Assembly: GCA_013396525.1 (NCBI GenBank)
Contig: VWYX01000863.1
Coordinates: forward strand, 1-64,000
Reading direction: 5' to 3'
Length of the DNA stretch: 64,000 nucleotides
DNA from: Chaetorhynchus papuensis
Taxonomy: Eukaryota; Chordata; Aves; Passeriformes; Rhipiduridae
Shown: positions 41,939-54,700 of the stretch, in pieces
Numbering within the stretch: position 1 is the stretch's first letter
Layout: each line of letters begins with the position of its first letter
Notes under the pieces: generated by a model
What the model was told of the DNA's origin: nothing
Database searches by the model: none
Seen by the model: only the letters and a program-made list of their open reading frames with translations
Program-made: the position numbers and the translations under genes

Positions 41939-42517
41939 NNNNNNNNNNNNNNNNNNNNNNNNNNNNNNNNNNNNNNNNNNNNNNNNNNNNNNNNNNNNNN
42001 NNNNNNNNNNNNNNNNNNNNNNNNNNNNNNNNNNNNNNNNNNNNNNNNNNNNNNNNNNNNNNNNNNNNNNNNNNNNNNNNNNNNNNNNNNNNNNNNNNNN
42101 NNNNNNNNNNNNNNNNNNNNNNNNNNNNNNNNNNNNNNNNNNNNNNNNNNNNNNNNNNNNNNNNNNNNNNNNNNNNNNNNNNNNNNNNNNNNNNNNNNNN
42201 NNNNNNNNNNNNNNNNNNNNNNNNNNNNNNNNNNNNNNNNNNNNNNNNNNNNNNNNNNNNNNNNNNNNNNNNNNNNNNNNNNNNNNNNNNNNNNNNNNNN
42301 NNNNNNNNNNNNNNNNNNNNNNNNNNNNNNNNNNNNNNNNNNNNNNNNNNNNNNNNNNNNNNNNNNNNNNNNNNNNNNNNNNNNNNNNNNNNNNNNNNNN
42401 NNNNNNNNNNNNNNNNNNNNNNNNNNNNNNNNNNNNNNNNNNNNNNNNNNNNNNNNNNNNNNNNNNNNNNNNNNNNNNNNNNNNNNNNNNNNNNNNNNNN
42501 NNNNNNNNNNNNNNNNN
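41939..42517. other. Assembly gap, 579 N
   Basis: The gap hides the start codon, signal-anchor helix and promoter of SLC22A31. Both flanks are GC-rich and repetitive, which commonly defeats short reads in bird genomes. Confidence 0.98.
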
Positions 42518-42960
42518 CCCCCCAAGCCCGGTTTTTCTCCCCAGCCCCGGCTCAGATCCCCGGCCCGGTTCGCCCCCCTCAGCTCCGGTTCCTTCCCCCC
42601 AACACTGGGCTCAGTTCCCACAGCCCGGTGCACCCCCAGCCTGGTGTTTCCCCCTCCCAAGCCTCCGGTTTGGTTCTCCAAGCCCCACTCAGCCCAGCTC
42701 AGCCCCAGTTCGCTCTGCCCCAGCCCCGCTTCTCCCCCAGCCCCGGTTCACCACCCCCACCCCAGCTCAGCCCCCCTCTCCACGGTGCTCCAGACCAAGG
42801 CACCCTCTCAGGACTGGGGGACCCCCTGCCCCAGCCGGCGTTGGGGGTCCTGGGGTGCAGCTGGGGGTGCCAGGACGCATCTGTGAACACCCACAAATGC
42901 ACCCAGGTCCCCTCAAACCTCAAAGGGGGCCGGTGGGATCTGTAACCCGCCCCTTCCAGG
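42518..42960. repeat. Low-complexity C-rich flank of the gap
   Basis: A loose repetition of CCCAGCCCCGGTTC-like phrases about every 25-35 bases, decaying to the right. It is probably the upstream flank of SLC22A31. No coding sense is seen. Confidence 0.6.
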
Positions 42961-44361
42961 AAGGGAACATGTTGGCACCCAGCACCACTTGAGCCCGTGG
43001 GAAGAGCCAACAGAGCAGTTGAGCTGCAAACAGGCTTTATTTCCCTCTTCCTTTAAAAATTTACTCACAAACGTCATTTCTGGGGGCAGCAGCATCACTC
43101 AGGTGCTCAGCTTCAGACCTGCAATGGTGGAAAAATTCCATCTGCAAACTCACATTGAAAATCACACTGAAAAATCACACCTGCAAACTGTACATTGAAA
43201 AATCACACTAAAAAAAATCCCATCCGCATTTTTTTTCCCCTCCCTCCGAGGGATCCACACCCACGCACACGTCTGGGAGTTACAGCACCGGGAGGAAAAC
43301 TGACCCTGGAGACTCCCAAGGTCACCAGCACCATGGTCAGATGAGCCTGTGGGACTTTCCAGCTTTACACGCTCATAAAAGGCCTCTGTGTGACTACAGA
43401 GATGAATTTATGGCTGTTTAACAAAATAAAGAGCAGGGACGGACATCAATTAAAGAACAAGTGTTACCTGTGGCTGCTTTCTCAGAGCCCCTGAGACTGA
43501 AGCAGCCGCCGGTCCCAGCACTCGCTCCAGTGCCCCACCACACTCATCCCACAGCCCAGGGCAGGGATGGGGGGAAAAATCCCTCTGGCTGTAGCTGGGA
43601 CATGGCACTGCCCGTCCTGCTGTGGCTGTGTGAGCCCTGGTCCTGGTGCCAGAGGTGCCAAGGCAGGAGCTGAGGGCTGGGCGGGGGAAGGTGGGACCCC
43701 CCTGGCTCCGAAGCTGCTGCGATGCTTTGCAGTGAAAGCCTCCAGGGTCCCACTGCCCCGACTGTGGAAAATTCCTCAAGTGGCTGCAAAGCCGGCGGCA
43801 GCAAGGGGGGAGCTGGCTCTGGGAGCTGAATACAGGGGTCCCCTCTGGTCCCCCCAGCCAGGACACAAAAGCAGAGGAAGTGGAACAAATGGCATTTGGA
43901 ACATCTTTGCTTCCCAAAGCGGCAGCTGAGACACTCGGGCAGCACCAGCTCTGGGAAAACCCAACAGAGGAAGGTGGAGAACCCAGGGCTGGCAGTGGGG
44001 TCTGTGGGGGCCACCTCTCACTCCCGCCCGGGACTGGCAGCTGCAGCCGTCAGGAAAGGCCGGGCAGCAGGAGGATGGAAAGCACAGAGATCTTGGAAAG
44101 GCACTGGGATCTGCCTCCAGCTGCTTCCCTGAGCTGGTGAGTGAGGACTGAGTTTGCCTGGATCCACCCACCCTCGTCCAGACTCTGCAGCATCCCCAAA
44201 AGAGCATCTCCGGCTCAGTCACTCCGGGAGTGGCGAATCACCAGCACAGGGGGGTCCCCTCTCCTCATGACCCACCCCACCACAACCACCTGCACACCTG
44301 GAGGATTCCAATCCCACTGCACACAAAGAGGCACAGAAAAGGAAGACGAATGATGTTTAAA
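42961..44361. other. SLC22A31-ANKRD11 intergenic interval
   Basis: Contains a patch of degenerate repeats (CACATTGAAAATCACAC-like) at 43140-43220, AATAAA-like hexamers on both strands (minus at 43036-43041, plus near 43423), and GC-rich DNA to the CR1 at 44362. I recognise no exon. A minor non-coding transcript cannot be excluded. Confidence 0.5.
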
Positions 44362-44460
44362 ATCATGGAATAGTTTGCATTGGAAGGGACCTTAAGGCTC
44401 ATCTTGTTCCATCCCCTGCCACGGGCAGCTGCTCTGGGCAACTTCTTCCTTGACAGGAAA
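44362..44460 (-). mobile_element. CR1 LINE 3' fragment, internally deleted
   Basis: Antisense AATCATGGAATAGTTTGCAT and GGGACCTTAAGGCTCATCTT, then a jump to GCTGCTCTGGGCAACTTCTT. About 100 bases are missing inside. It lies just past the presumed ANKRD11 poly(A) site. Confidence 0.8.
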
Positions 44461-44506
44461 ACTGCTGCCCAGGGTGAACTAGAAATACAAAGATAATTTT
44501 AATTAA

Positions 44507-44516
44507 TTTATTTATT
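44507..44516 (-). promoter_or_regulatory. ANKRD11 poly(A) signals, two overlapping
   Basis: TTTATTTATT on the plus strand gives two overlapping minus-strand AATAAA hexamers about 1.03 kb past the stop. Confidence 0.7.
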
Positions 44517-44887
44517 TCTTTACACATAACTGAAAGTGATGTTACAGTACATAAGTTATTTACAACTGTGCAGTAATGTGTTGCAAAATAAATTATCTAG
44601 AAGGCAGCAAAAGTACATTGTTAATGTATATAAAAACTGTACAGCATTTATGGGATACAATTTTTCTTTATATGAGTATTGGCTCTGTAGTGTTTTCAAG
44701 TTATGTTCTCAGAAAGAGAAACGAAATGCCCAAGATTAAAGGAAAAAATATATAAACCACGTGGATCTTACTCCATTAAAAACACAGTTGGCAAAGTCCT
44801 TTCTCTGCGTCGCTGTCTCCCCGGCCGTGCCGCCCCGGCGGCTCCTCTGCCCGTCCCCAGCGGTGGCAGCGGCCGCTGTGGGGCCAC

Positions 44888-45014
44888 CGGCACATCCCGG
44901 AGCTGTCTTTTTTTTTGAGCTTTTTTTTTTCAGCTTGGACACTGTCCTTTTGTTTCTAATTGGGTTTTTTTTTGTGATTTTTTTTTTGTAGTAGTTTTTT
45001 TTTTTTTTTTTTAA
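44888..45014 (+). repeat. Poly(T) runs on plus strand within ANKRD11 3' UTR
   Basis: Five T runs of 9 to about 19 bases lie within 130 bases, so the ANKRD11 message would carry A runs here. This also makes the stretch prone to internal oligo(dT) priming. Confidence 0.85.
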
Positions 45015-45538
45015 GACATACCCATGATGGAACGAGAAACTCAAACACCCCCCCCTCCCCCCATGGTTTCCTACTGCAGCTTCTCCGAGAGGAGATCCGC
45101 GCCCGGTGGAAAACAGAGAGCTGGAAATCACGGTGTTCACAAGTACATGGTTCACGTGGTTGCTGGCCCCGCTCAGCAGCTTCTGCAACACACACACGGT
45201 GTCCTTGGCCTCATCCCTCCGCGCCTCGGCCAGTCCCGGGGCCGCTGGGCGCCCGCTGCCCGCGCTGCCCGGAGCCTCCCCGCCGCGGGCGCCGGTGGGA
45301 AGGAGCTGCGCCCGGCCCGCTGCCCCGCGGAGCCGCGCCAGTCCGGAAGCGAGGGACACGTCGTGAAGAAAGTGCAATTATTTTTCTTATTGTTTTGTTT
45401 TCTGCCGATAGCTGCTTCCTCCTCCTCTGACCAGGGATTCATCAGCAAGCGGTTAAGGGTGAATGTGAGCTCGACCGCCCGACCTCGGAGCGCTCCCGTC
45501 CTTGCCAGTGTTCAGTGATGTCTCCCGGGCTGGAACTG

Positions 45539-45724
45539 TCATGCCGGCAAGAGCACAAAGTCATCGTTCACGTCGACCATTGGCACATAGAACGAGGGCA
45601 CCTCGTTCACGCAGAGGGATTTGTGCCCCGCGGGGTCCAGCTCCTGCACCTTCAGCTGCCACTCCATCCTCTGCACCGCGTTCAGGGCAGCTGCTTCGTG
45701 TTGCTGTCGCATGAGCAGGCATGT
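45539..45724 (-). CDS. ANKRD11: ANKRD11 terminal coding exon
   Basis: Reads TCLLMRQQHEAAALNAVQR through the conserved end VDVNDDFVLLPA and a TGA at 45541-45539. Confidence 0.96.
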   Translation of the reverse strand, partial: TCLLMRQQHEAAALNAVQRMEWQLKVQELDPAGHKSLCVNEVPSFYVPMVDVNDDFVLLPA

Positions 45725-48700
45725 CTGGGCAGGGAAACAACAACGGGACGTGAGTGGCAGGCAAAGGCGGGGACATGCAGTCACTGTGGGTACAGGGTTA
45801 AATGCAGCAAGGGATGCCACACACAGGACACCTGGATCTGGAATCTCTGCTGAGCCCAGCTCCAGCAGGAGCCAAGGCAAACCCCACAGTTTGTGTTTGA
45901 AAGGCCTGTCAGCACTCCAGAGCACCCACTGCCACGCAACACTGCCCTGACAATCTCGGGACAGCCACTCTGTGCTGGAAACCACTGAGGCAGCTCCCAG
46001 GCTCCGGCCACAGGCAGAACCCTCCCGGAATGCCCCTGCCTGGAGCCCGGGGCTCCCACAGCTCTCACCTTCATCCGGTCGTACTTGTCATCCACGTCCT
46101 GCAGCCAGGAAATGAACTGCCGCGCATTGAAACGGTCTCTGACCGATTTGTTTTCGTCTCCCTAAGGACAGGACAGCAAATGGGAGGACACAGGGGATTA
46201 GTTTTGGCCTTTAAGCAGTTACAGGTCTCACGGGCCATATTCAGGCCCCTCCTGGGGCACACTCCTCAGAACTGCTGGTGCCTGAAGGAAGGGAGGATGG
46301 AGCATGCTGCTGCCAGCTGCTCCTGCAGCCCTTTGCAGGGATTCAGCCTCACATGGGGATGGCACCCCTGTGCACATAGTCCCTGTTTCTCCTTGTTTTG
46401 CAGGGAATCTGTCCAGGTCAGCCCACCACAGCACTTGCACCTCTCTGACTCCTTCAACTCACGCCAAAATTGCAGCAGCACAGACCCTTGGCTGGGAAAT
46501 GCCGACGGATAAATCAGAGCTCCTGGATCAATATGCAGCTTGCTAATAAATCCCAGGATCCCGTCCCTGCCCAGGATCCCTCCTGCAATGCAGCAGTGTA
46601 ATGATTCTCTTCCCTTCCTTCCACAGGAAAAGACATCCCAGACTGTAGGAAACCCTTCCAGCGTGCAGATGATCCTGACCAAGAAGGATGGAGGATCCCA
46701 AGACTCACTGACAAAGCTGAGCCATTTCTGCTGCTAACAGACATGAACTCCCTGTATCCCACATTCCCGGATCTATTTCCTTCCCCAGCACACACGTGGG
46801 AACTGAGGCAGATTAGGGAAATGTTGTTCACAGTCATAGAATGGTTTGGGTTGGAAGGGACCTTAAACCTGGCCTTGGACACTGCCAGGGATCCAGGGGC
46901 AGCCACAGCTGCTCTGGGCACCCTGTGCCAGGGCCTGCCCACCCTCCCAGAGAACAATTCCTTCCCAATATCCCATCTGACCCTGCCCTCTGGGGGAGGT
47001 GACATCCTGCCATGTGTGCTGAGGTGGGTGACCTGAGCAAGGGGAGCCTTAGTAACTCCTGCCTCCATCCTTCCCTCCGTCCCCCCAGAAAAGCCCATCT
47101 CCCTCAGGGTCCTGCACAGCTCATGAGACACTTCCTCAGCACTGAGCCGGGCACTGACCTGATTTTCCAGAGGCATGTTGTACACCTCGGAGTCCAGCAG
47201 CATGGTGCAGGCACTGAAGGGCACGGCCTGGTTGGCAATGGTCCTCGCTGCCCGGCAGTGCACCCTCAGGATCTCCTGCTCGCAGGAGACGATGAGCTTC
47301 TCCTGGGGAAGAGCAGAGCAGTGAGTGTGGCAGCCTCAGCCTCGCCAGCAGAGGGAATTCGGGGCCTGCTGCCCAGCTGGAGCGTCCCCTTACCCGCTCT
47401 ATGCTGTGCTGCAGCCGCAGCTTCCCCCGCACGGCCTCCTGCTGCTTGAAGAGCTCCTTGAGCGGCTCCGCGAGCGACGGCGGCGGCGCGATCTGCGGGC
47501 ACAGGCACAGGCTGAGAGCAGGATCTCCATGGGGCACAGCCCGGGGGCTGCCTGCCCCCCAAAACGTGTGCTGGCCACAGAGGGAGCAGGGACATCCCAT
47601 GGGGTGCCTATGGAGAAGCTCTGCCAAGGACAAGGTCCTGCCAGTGCCACACCTCGGAGAGGGGGAGAACTTGGCAAGAGGTGCCCAGTGCTGGGGGCAG
47701 AGCTCAGCCACCACAACCAGAGCCTGACCCGCCCTTGTGCTGCAGGGAAGGGTGTGCAGCAAGGAACGGAGCCTGGTCACACTGACCCTTTTCCTCCAAG
47801 CTGGGTCCCAGATTTGCCACCCGCAGCTCTGAGTTTATTGTTGCACTCGTATTTGCGAGGCTGCTCCTGCAGCACAGCAGTGAAATGCTGATCCCAGTGC
47901 CAAGTCAAAGAGCGGAGCTGGGGAAAATGATGGCAGGAGTTAAGAGCCATCTTTGTCCCATGCTCTAGGTTCATTATCCTGTAACTACACTGCTGAAAGA
48001 GCAGCTTTACCTTCCAGCCTCAAATGCACTGGACTCCTACAAACTTTGCTCTAAAGCCTGATCAAACCTCAGGTCCCTCAGCACAGCCCAAGGTCTTCTC
48101 TGCAAAAATGCAGCATCTCAGGGGCTGCATTTACCACACAGCCAGGCACTTACCCAGGCTCAGGTTTGGTGTCATATTCTAAAGGCAGCTCGGGGCATGG
48201 TGGCATTGCAAGGTGGTCACAGGGCATGGGGGACAACGTGGATGTGTCTGTAACAGCGAGGGTGGGGACCGTTCCTGAGGCTAAAGAGAGAAGGTGACTC
48301 ACCACTGGAATATGGAGCTTGCTTAGGGGTTTGCCATCCAACAGGTAGGAGCCTGTGTAGGTGACATACTCAGCGTAGCACTGCGGAGCTTGGGGAGTAA
48401 TATAGCACAGGATTTTCCGCTTCTCCTCAATCTTCTTCCTGATCTGGAGGTACTCGAAGTAGGGGTTGGACCTGTCGCTGTGGTACGGTTCGATGTCGTC
48501 CAGTTTGATCGCATCGACGATAGCTGCCAGTGTCTGCTGGATCATCTCCCTCGTCTGCTGGGTGGACGTGTTGATCTGCTGCTGCAGCTGCTGGTTGGAG
48601 CGCTGGAAGCGGCGCTTCCGCGGGTGCTGAGCCTGGGAATCGTCCTCCTCCGTGATGCGGCCTTTGGCACGCGTGACGGGCGCGGAGACGGGAGGAAATT

Positions 48701-51700
48701 CCTTCTCGGACGCGGCAGCGTTCTGCTTGTTTTGGTTGGCGAGCATCTGAGCCCGGTTCCTGGTAATCCGCTGAGGAATCTCTTCTATTTTGGGTGGTTT
48801 GGGAGCTTCTGCTACTGGTTTTTGTACTGGTTCAACAACCTCTGCTTGAGCATTGCCGGGAGGTGCGTCCGTCTGGGATGGCGGGGCCTGGCTCCCGCCA
48901 CGGGCAGCAGCACTGTCCTGTGGAACGCTGCCCTCGGAGCTGGCCACGGGCACGGGACAGGGCTGGGAGCTGCCCTCTGCCGCCCCACCAGCCGACGACA
49001 GCTCCTCGTGCACGGCCTCCGCCTCTTTGCTCTCTGCCTGGGCAGACTCGGATGGGGTCTGCTGGAAAACCTGTGCCTCCGAGTCCTCCGCCGCCTTCTC
49101 CTCAGCTGCGTTCAGCGCTTCCGAGGCGGTTTCTTGCGCAGCCACTTCTGGTTTCTGCTCCTCTGCTGGCGGCTCCGTGTCCGTGGGCAGGGTGGCCGCT
49201 GCCTGGCTGGCCGGTGGTTCCTCCGGCTCGCCGGACGCTATCACGGACGTGCCGGCTTTGATGATCCCAGTGCTCGGTTCTGAAGCTGCTGCTGGGCTTT
49301 CCTCCACCGCTTCTGCCTCGGTCATCTCCGTCTCTGCAACGTCCTTAGGCTGGAGTGGCAGCTCTGGGAGCGAGAAGGGGCCAAGGTCCAAGTCATCCTC
49401 GGTGTTGGTGAAGGGGTCGGGCCACGTCACCGCCTCCTCCGCGTTCGCAGGTGCTGCGTTGTTGCTCTCCAAGTAGTTGCTTTCTGGTGCGGTGACGACT
49501 TCGGCCTGAGGTTCTGCTGGCACACACGGGGGCTCTGGAGGGATCTCTGGTGCTTCTTCTGGAAGAGGCTTGCAGTTGTTGAAGAAGGTGTCTAACCTAG
49601 TAGGGGACATGTATGGAGCTTGCTCTTCGGCATTTGCAATTTCTCCTGGAACTGCTTCCTCAGCATCCTCCTTGACTTCCTCCAGCTTCGGTTCAGACAC
49701 TGACAGAGGGTAAGAGATGGGAGAAACGGGGTAGGAAGTCTCTGTGGGAATGAAGGCTACTGGCGCGGGATGAATCGGCTCTAGGGAACAGAGCGGGGGT
49801 TTAGGGGACTCGGAAAACCTCTGGGGAGATTTCATCAGGAGCTCCGAGCCCATGGACCAGGTGACAGAGTGCTCTGCGGGGTTGCCCATCAGGCTGGGAG
49901 GAATGGCGGCGTCCGGGTTTCGGGAAGGAGGGTTATCCCAGTCTATGTTGTTTTGTTCTGGCATTCCCGAACTAAAATGGTTCTCTTCGATGGGGGGTAG
50001 GTAGGTGGATTCTGGGGGCATGATGGAGGCAGTGGCTTGCTGCTCCTCTGTGGTGTCCAGGGGCATGCCGAGGTCAGGGGGAAGAGCACTTTCCACTGAA
50101 GGAGCCAGCAGCTCGTCCCTGTGCGAAGGGGAGGATTTTGCTTGTAAACCAGAGAAGACACTTTCGGGTGACTGGGCGACCCCGCTGACGGCTCCCGGAG
50201 CGCAGTGCAAAGCTTCCACTTTGGGTGAGGAAACTCCGTAATCCGGGGAGTAATACCCAGGAGACAAACACTGGAACTTCTCAGCAGGAACAGAGGGAAG
50301 GGGAACTTTCTCCTCCATTAAATGCTGCACCGGAGAGTCGTAATTTGATGTTGCTGGGACACTTTGCTGCCTGAAAAACTTATCTCCGACGCTGAATTCC
50401 TCTTCGGGCGCCCTCCTGATATCCACCGAGATGGAGCGGTAGAGGTTCGAGGAGGGTATGGTGCGAGTTGGGGTCTGACTGGGGTTCTCGGGGAGCCCGC
50501 TGGAAACATTGGTGTATCTGTCGAAGAAGGAGGGAGAGCAGGCGTTCATGGACATGGTGGAGATGGGCAGCGAGTGCTGCGAGTCCGCACACTCGAACAT
50601 CAGGTCCGTGTAGTCCTCGTTGCTGCACGACGGAGTCCTGGGCGTCTGCATCACCTCCTCGTAGCTCGGGCAGGACACGACGGATGCCGGGGTCGGGACG
50701 CCCGTGGGCCGGTTCTGATCCGGCCTGGGAGATGCCGGGAGGATCTCCTTCAGCTGAGGACCCGTGATCCAGTCCTTGGAGTCCGTCCCCACAGCAGGCT
50801 GTGCCTTGTTTTCCGGTGACAGAATAGGAGTCAGGGGACCCAACTCTTTGAGTTTCTTGTCCTTGAGCTGCGTGTCCAGCGTTAGCGGCTTCTTTGCCGG
50901 CAGATCCAGGCTCCTCTTGCGCACGTCCTCCGAGCTTTTTAGTTTGTCCTTTAACTTGGGGTCTCCGGACCGGTGCCGCATTTTCTCCATTTGCTTCATT
51001 CTCTCCTTGTGCCTTTTGTGGCGCTCCTCGATCTCCAGGTCCTTCTGGCTCAGCATCCTCTCAAAGCTGGTCATCATCAAATCACCGTCTCCCAGAAGTT
51101 TCTCCCTCGGCCTGGCATCCTTCTTGCCGCTGTCTTTGGAAAGGGTTATTTTTTCATTCCCATTGCTTATTTTTATGGACTCTGATTTGTCTTTGTCTTG
51201 ATTCTCCTTGAGCTTCTCCTTCAGTTTGGTTTCACCGAATTTGAGGTTGTCCTCCTTGGATTTATCTTTAAAGGTGGTAACTTGAGGCCCATCCTTGTCT
51301 TTGAGTGTTGACTTTGGCTCATCTTTGTGATGTTTAAAGAAACCATCTGTGTGTTTGTCCCTATGCTTTTCCTTTTCCTCCTTCCATTTTTCCTTGTGTT
51401 TATCCCGCTTCTTTTTCTCTTTAGCTGTGCTGATGGTGCTGGAACCGTAAGTCTTTTCTTTCTCCGCCTTCTTTGACAGCTCTCTTTCAGAATCATTTTT
51501 ATCCTTCTTTTCAGAAAATAAGTAATCAATGCTCTTCTCCGGTTCCTCATCAGCCTCTCCCTTCATGTTGTAAGAAGAGCCAAACGCCTCCCCATCCACA
51601 GAGAAATCCTTTTCATAATGAGTGGAATCCTTTCTGCTGCTGGAGTCCTTGAATTCTTCTGATTTTTCCTTTTTCTCTGTCTTCTCCTTCTTTGCTTTTT

Positions 51701-54700
51701 CCTTCTCATGACTTTTCTTTGAGGAAGATGACGAATGTCGGTGCCTCTCCTTCTCCTTGAGTTTGTCCTGCAGGCAGGGTAAAGGGAGAGAGTCCTTAAA
51801 CTTTTCTTCAGCGGCGTCGGTCAGGGAGAGGTTAGAAGACTCCAAGAGGATGGTGAGGCCTGGCTCTTGCCCTCTGTCCGTGAAGCTGTCAGAGGAGATC
51901 TCACTGATTTTGTCATTGGAGTCATCCCTGTAGTCATTCAGAGCCTCCTCCTCCAGTTTCTCCAGCAGGCTCTTCTCCGACTCCCCTCCTTTTGAAGACT
52001 TCTTCTCTTTGGAATGCTCCTTGTCCGGCTTCTCCTTATGTTTGCTTTTCACCTTGTCGTCACTGGTGTGTTTCTTCTCAACCTTTTCCGGGAGCTTTTG
52101 CTTGTTTTTCTTCTCCTGAGTGGAATCTATGGACATTCTTTCCTTCCTGTCCTTGTACTTCTCACTGGAGTCTTTATCTTTCTTCTCTTTGTGTTTCTCA
52201 AAGGAACTCTTCTCCTTCTTCTCCTTTCCCCCTTCCGATGTTCCTTTGTCCTTTTTCTTCTCCTTGGACTCCTTATCCTTCTGCTTCTCCGAGTGCTGCC
52301 GGTCGGAGGAGTACTTGCGGTGCTTGTCGGGGTACAGCTCCTTCTCGGCCGCCGCGCCGTCGTCCTTGTCCTGCAGGCTGTCCAGGCGATGCATCTCGCT
52401 CCCGGCCGAGTCGCCGACCTTGAACCCGCTCAGGCTGTAATCGTCCCTCTCGTCCTCGCTCTCATCCGTGAAGATGTCAGCGATGCTGTACCAGCTCTTC
52501 TCCTTGCCTTTCTTCTCGTCCTTCTTCTCGGAGAAATCGTCTCTGTCTGTGGAGAAGTTTTTCTCTTTCTTCTCCTTCACCTGGTCGAAAGAACTCTTCC
52601 TCTCTTTGTCTTTGCTGTGAAGATCTTTGTACTTCTCCTTAGTTTCTTTCTTCTCTTTGAAACTCTTCTCTAGTTCTTTGTCCTTCAGGATTTTCTCCGG
52701 AGCAGCTTTTTCATTTTTCTCCTTGTCACCTTCTTTGGATTTTTCCTTGTATTTTTCTGGCTTCACCTTTTCTTTTTTTTCTTTATCGGGAGCATCTTTC
52801 TTCTCCTTCTCCTTCCCAGAATGGTGCCTCTCCCAACTCTCCAGGGTTTTCCCACTGAACTCGGGGTCAGACTTATCCTTGAAGAATGTTTCGCAGCCGT
52901 ACTCCTTGAAGTCATCTCGATAGGGCTCCTCCTGCTTCGTCTTGGGATCTTTTCGCTCTTTAGAGCCATCAGAGGAATCTTTTCTGTCTTTGTTGGTTTC
53001 ACCTGTGTCTTTTTCTTTCCTCTCCTTGCCAGTCTCCACAGAATCCTTCCTTTTCTTATCCTTTTCAGGCAAATAACTGGGAGTAACTTTGTGTCTGTCT
53101 GTTTGGTCCTTTTTCTTCTCGGAGCTTTTCTCCACATAATCCCTCTCCTTCTTCTTTAAGAAAGTGTCCTTTTCATTCCGCTTCTCGTTGTATTCCTTCT
53201 TCTCTTTCATTTTGTTTTCCTTTTTCTTGTCTTTAATTTCCTCTTTCACGGGTTCTATGATTAGTTTTGCCACGGTGTCATTTTTAATCTCCCTGAAATC
53301 CGTTATTGGCGAATCCCAGCTGTCCTCACCCTTGAAATCGAAGGATGAATCAGAGGACAAGTCTGAAAACCACCTCTCCTGCTGATCATCCGAAAGGCTG
53401 AACTTCGTGTCCTCGCTTTCAGCAAATTGAGTTTTGTTATTAAACTCGTCAAACCCAGACTCATCCCTGTAAAGTTTTTCTTTTTTGCATTTTTCCTTCT
53501 CTTCCTTGAAGGATTTTTCTTTCTCTAGTTTAGAAACCTTCTCCTCCTTCAGCTCATTCTTCTTCTCAGATTTGGACTGCTTGTCCTTTGACTTCTTCTT
53601 TCTCTCCTCCTTGTGTATTCTCGGCTTCTCCTCCTTGGGAGATTTCTCCTTGACAGGTTTCTCTTTTTCTGATTTACTCAATCCTTCTCTGAAGGATTTG
53701 CTCAGGTCTTTACTACCATCTTTGATTTTTCTTAACGATTTCTCCTCTTTCGAGGATTTTCCAGTCTCATCTTTAAACAACCACTCCTTCTCCTCCACTT
53801 TACCTTTGGGGAGCTTTTCCTCCTTCTTACCATGTTCCCGATCATGCTTTAACACTTTCAACTTGTTTTCGACTGGATTTTCTGTCTCTACTATCAAGCC
53901 TTTCTCAGGCTTTTGTTTAGAGTCCTCAAACTCAAAAGAAAATGTTTTGATTATTTTAATGTCTTGGCTGACAGGACACTGTCCCTTCTCCTTGTTTTTA
54001 TGTTTGTGTTTTGTTTTATGCTTTTTAACAACCTTCCCCTCCTTGTCCAGCTTTGGAATTGCTCCATCCACATTGCTATGGAATGAATTCTTTTTCTCAG
54101 AAACAGTGTTGTGGGGGGTGTTTTTCTTTTTGTGCTCTGGTTTCTTCCTGACTGGCTTTAGTGACTCTAAGCTCGAGTCCTCGGACGAATAGTCTGACTC
54201 GCTCGTCAGCCTCGTCCTGGTGGAGTCCGATAGGGAACTGATGTCTGACCAAGCTGGAGAAGATATGGTTTTCCAATTGTCCGTCCTCCAGTGCTTGGAG
54301 TGCTGTTCTGTAAGATTAGGATTATGTTTCTGGGATGCTAAACTCCCATGAGAAGAGGTCGATGAGGCAGACAGAGAGTTAAACAAGGAGGATTCCTTTA
54401 GCACTAGCCTTGAGTCCTTTACACAGCTAGAGCTCTGCAGAGAGTCTCTATCATCCTCCTCACTCTCCACGTTTTCACTCTCTGATTCAGAGGAACAAAA
54501 CTTGTCATTTTTTTTGCCAAACCGAACCTCTTTGCTTTTTGTCTCCTTCTTCCGCTTCTTTTTTACTTTGCTTTTCTCCTTGGGTGCCTTGGCGCTGGCG
54601 GGCTCCCGAATTTTGCTGCTGGGCAATATGGAGTGGGTGGAGAGGCGCAGCTTCTCCCCCGTGCCCACGGCCACGCTGGTCTCCTCCTCGTCCGAGCTGT

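Larger units (their letters stand above)
44490..45538 (-). other. ANKRD11: ANKRD11 3' UTR
   Basis: From the stop codon the minus strand runs about 1.03 kb through A/T-rich DNA with homopolymer runs to two overlapping AATAAA signals. The AT-rich last 250 bases contrast with surrounding sequence. The end point is inferred from the signals only. Confidence 0.65.

Noticed and set aside
41563..42945. Long open frames spanning the 579-N gap
   Set aside because: The openness comes from unknown bases. Only the part matching SLC22A31 exon 1 on the minus strand is kept.
43450..43917. Minus-strand 155-codon open frame with a donor-like end
   Set aside because: No recognised domain and no matching acceptor exon. 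Kept only as an unassigned finding.
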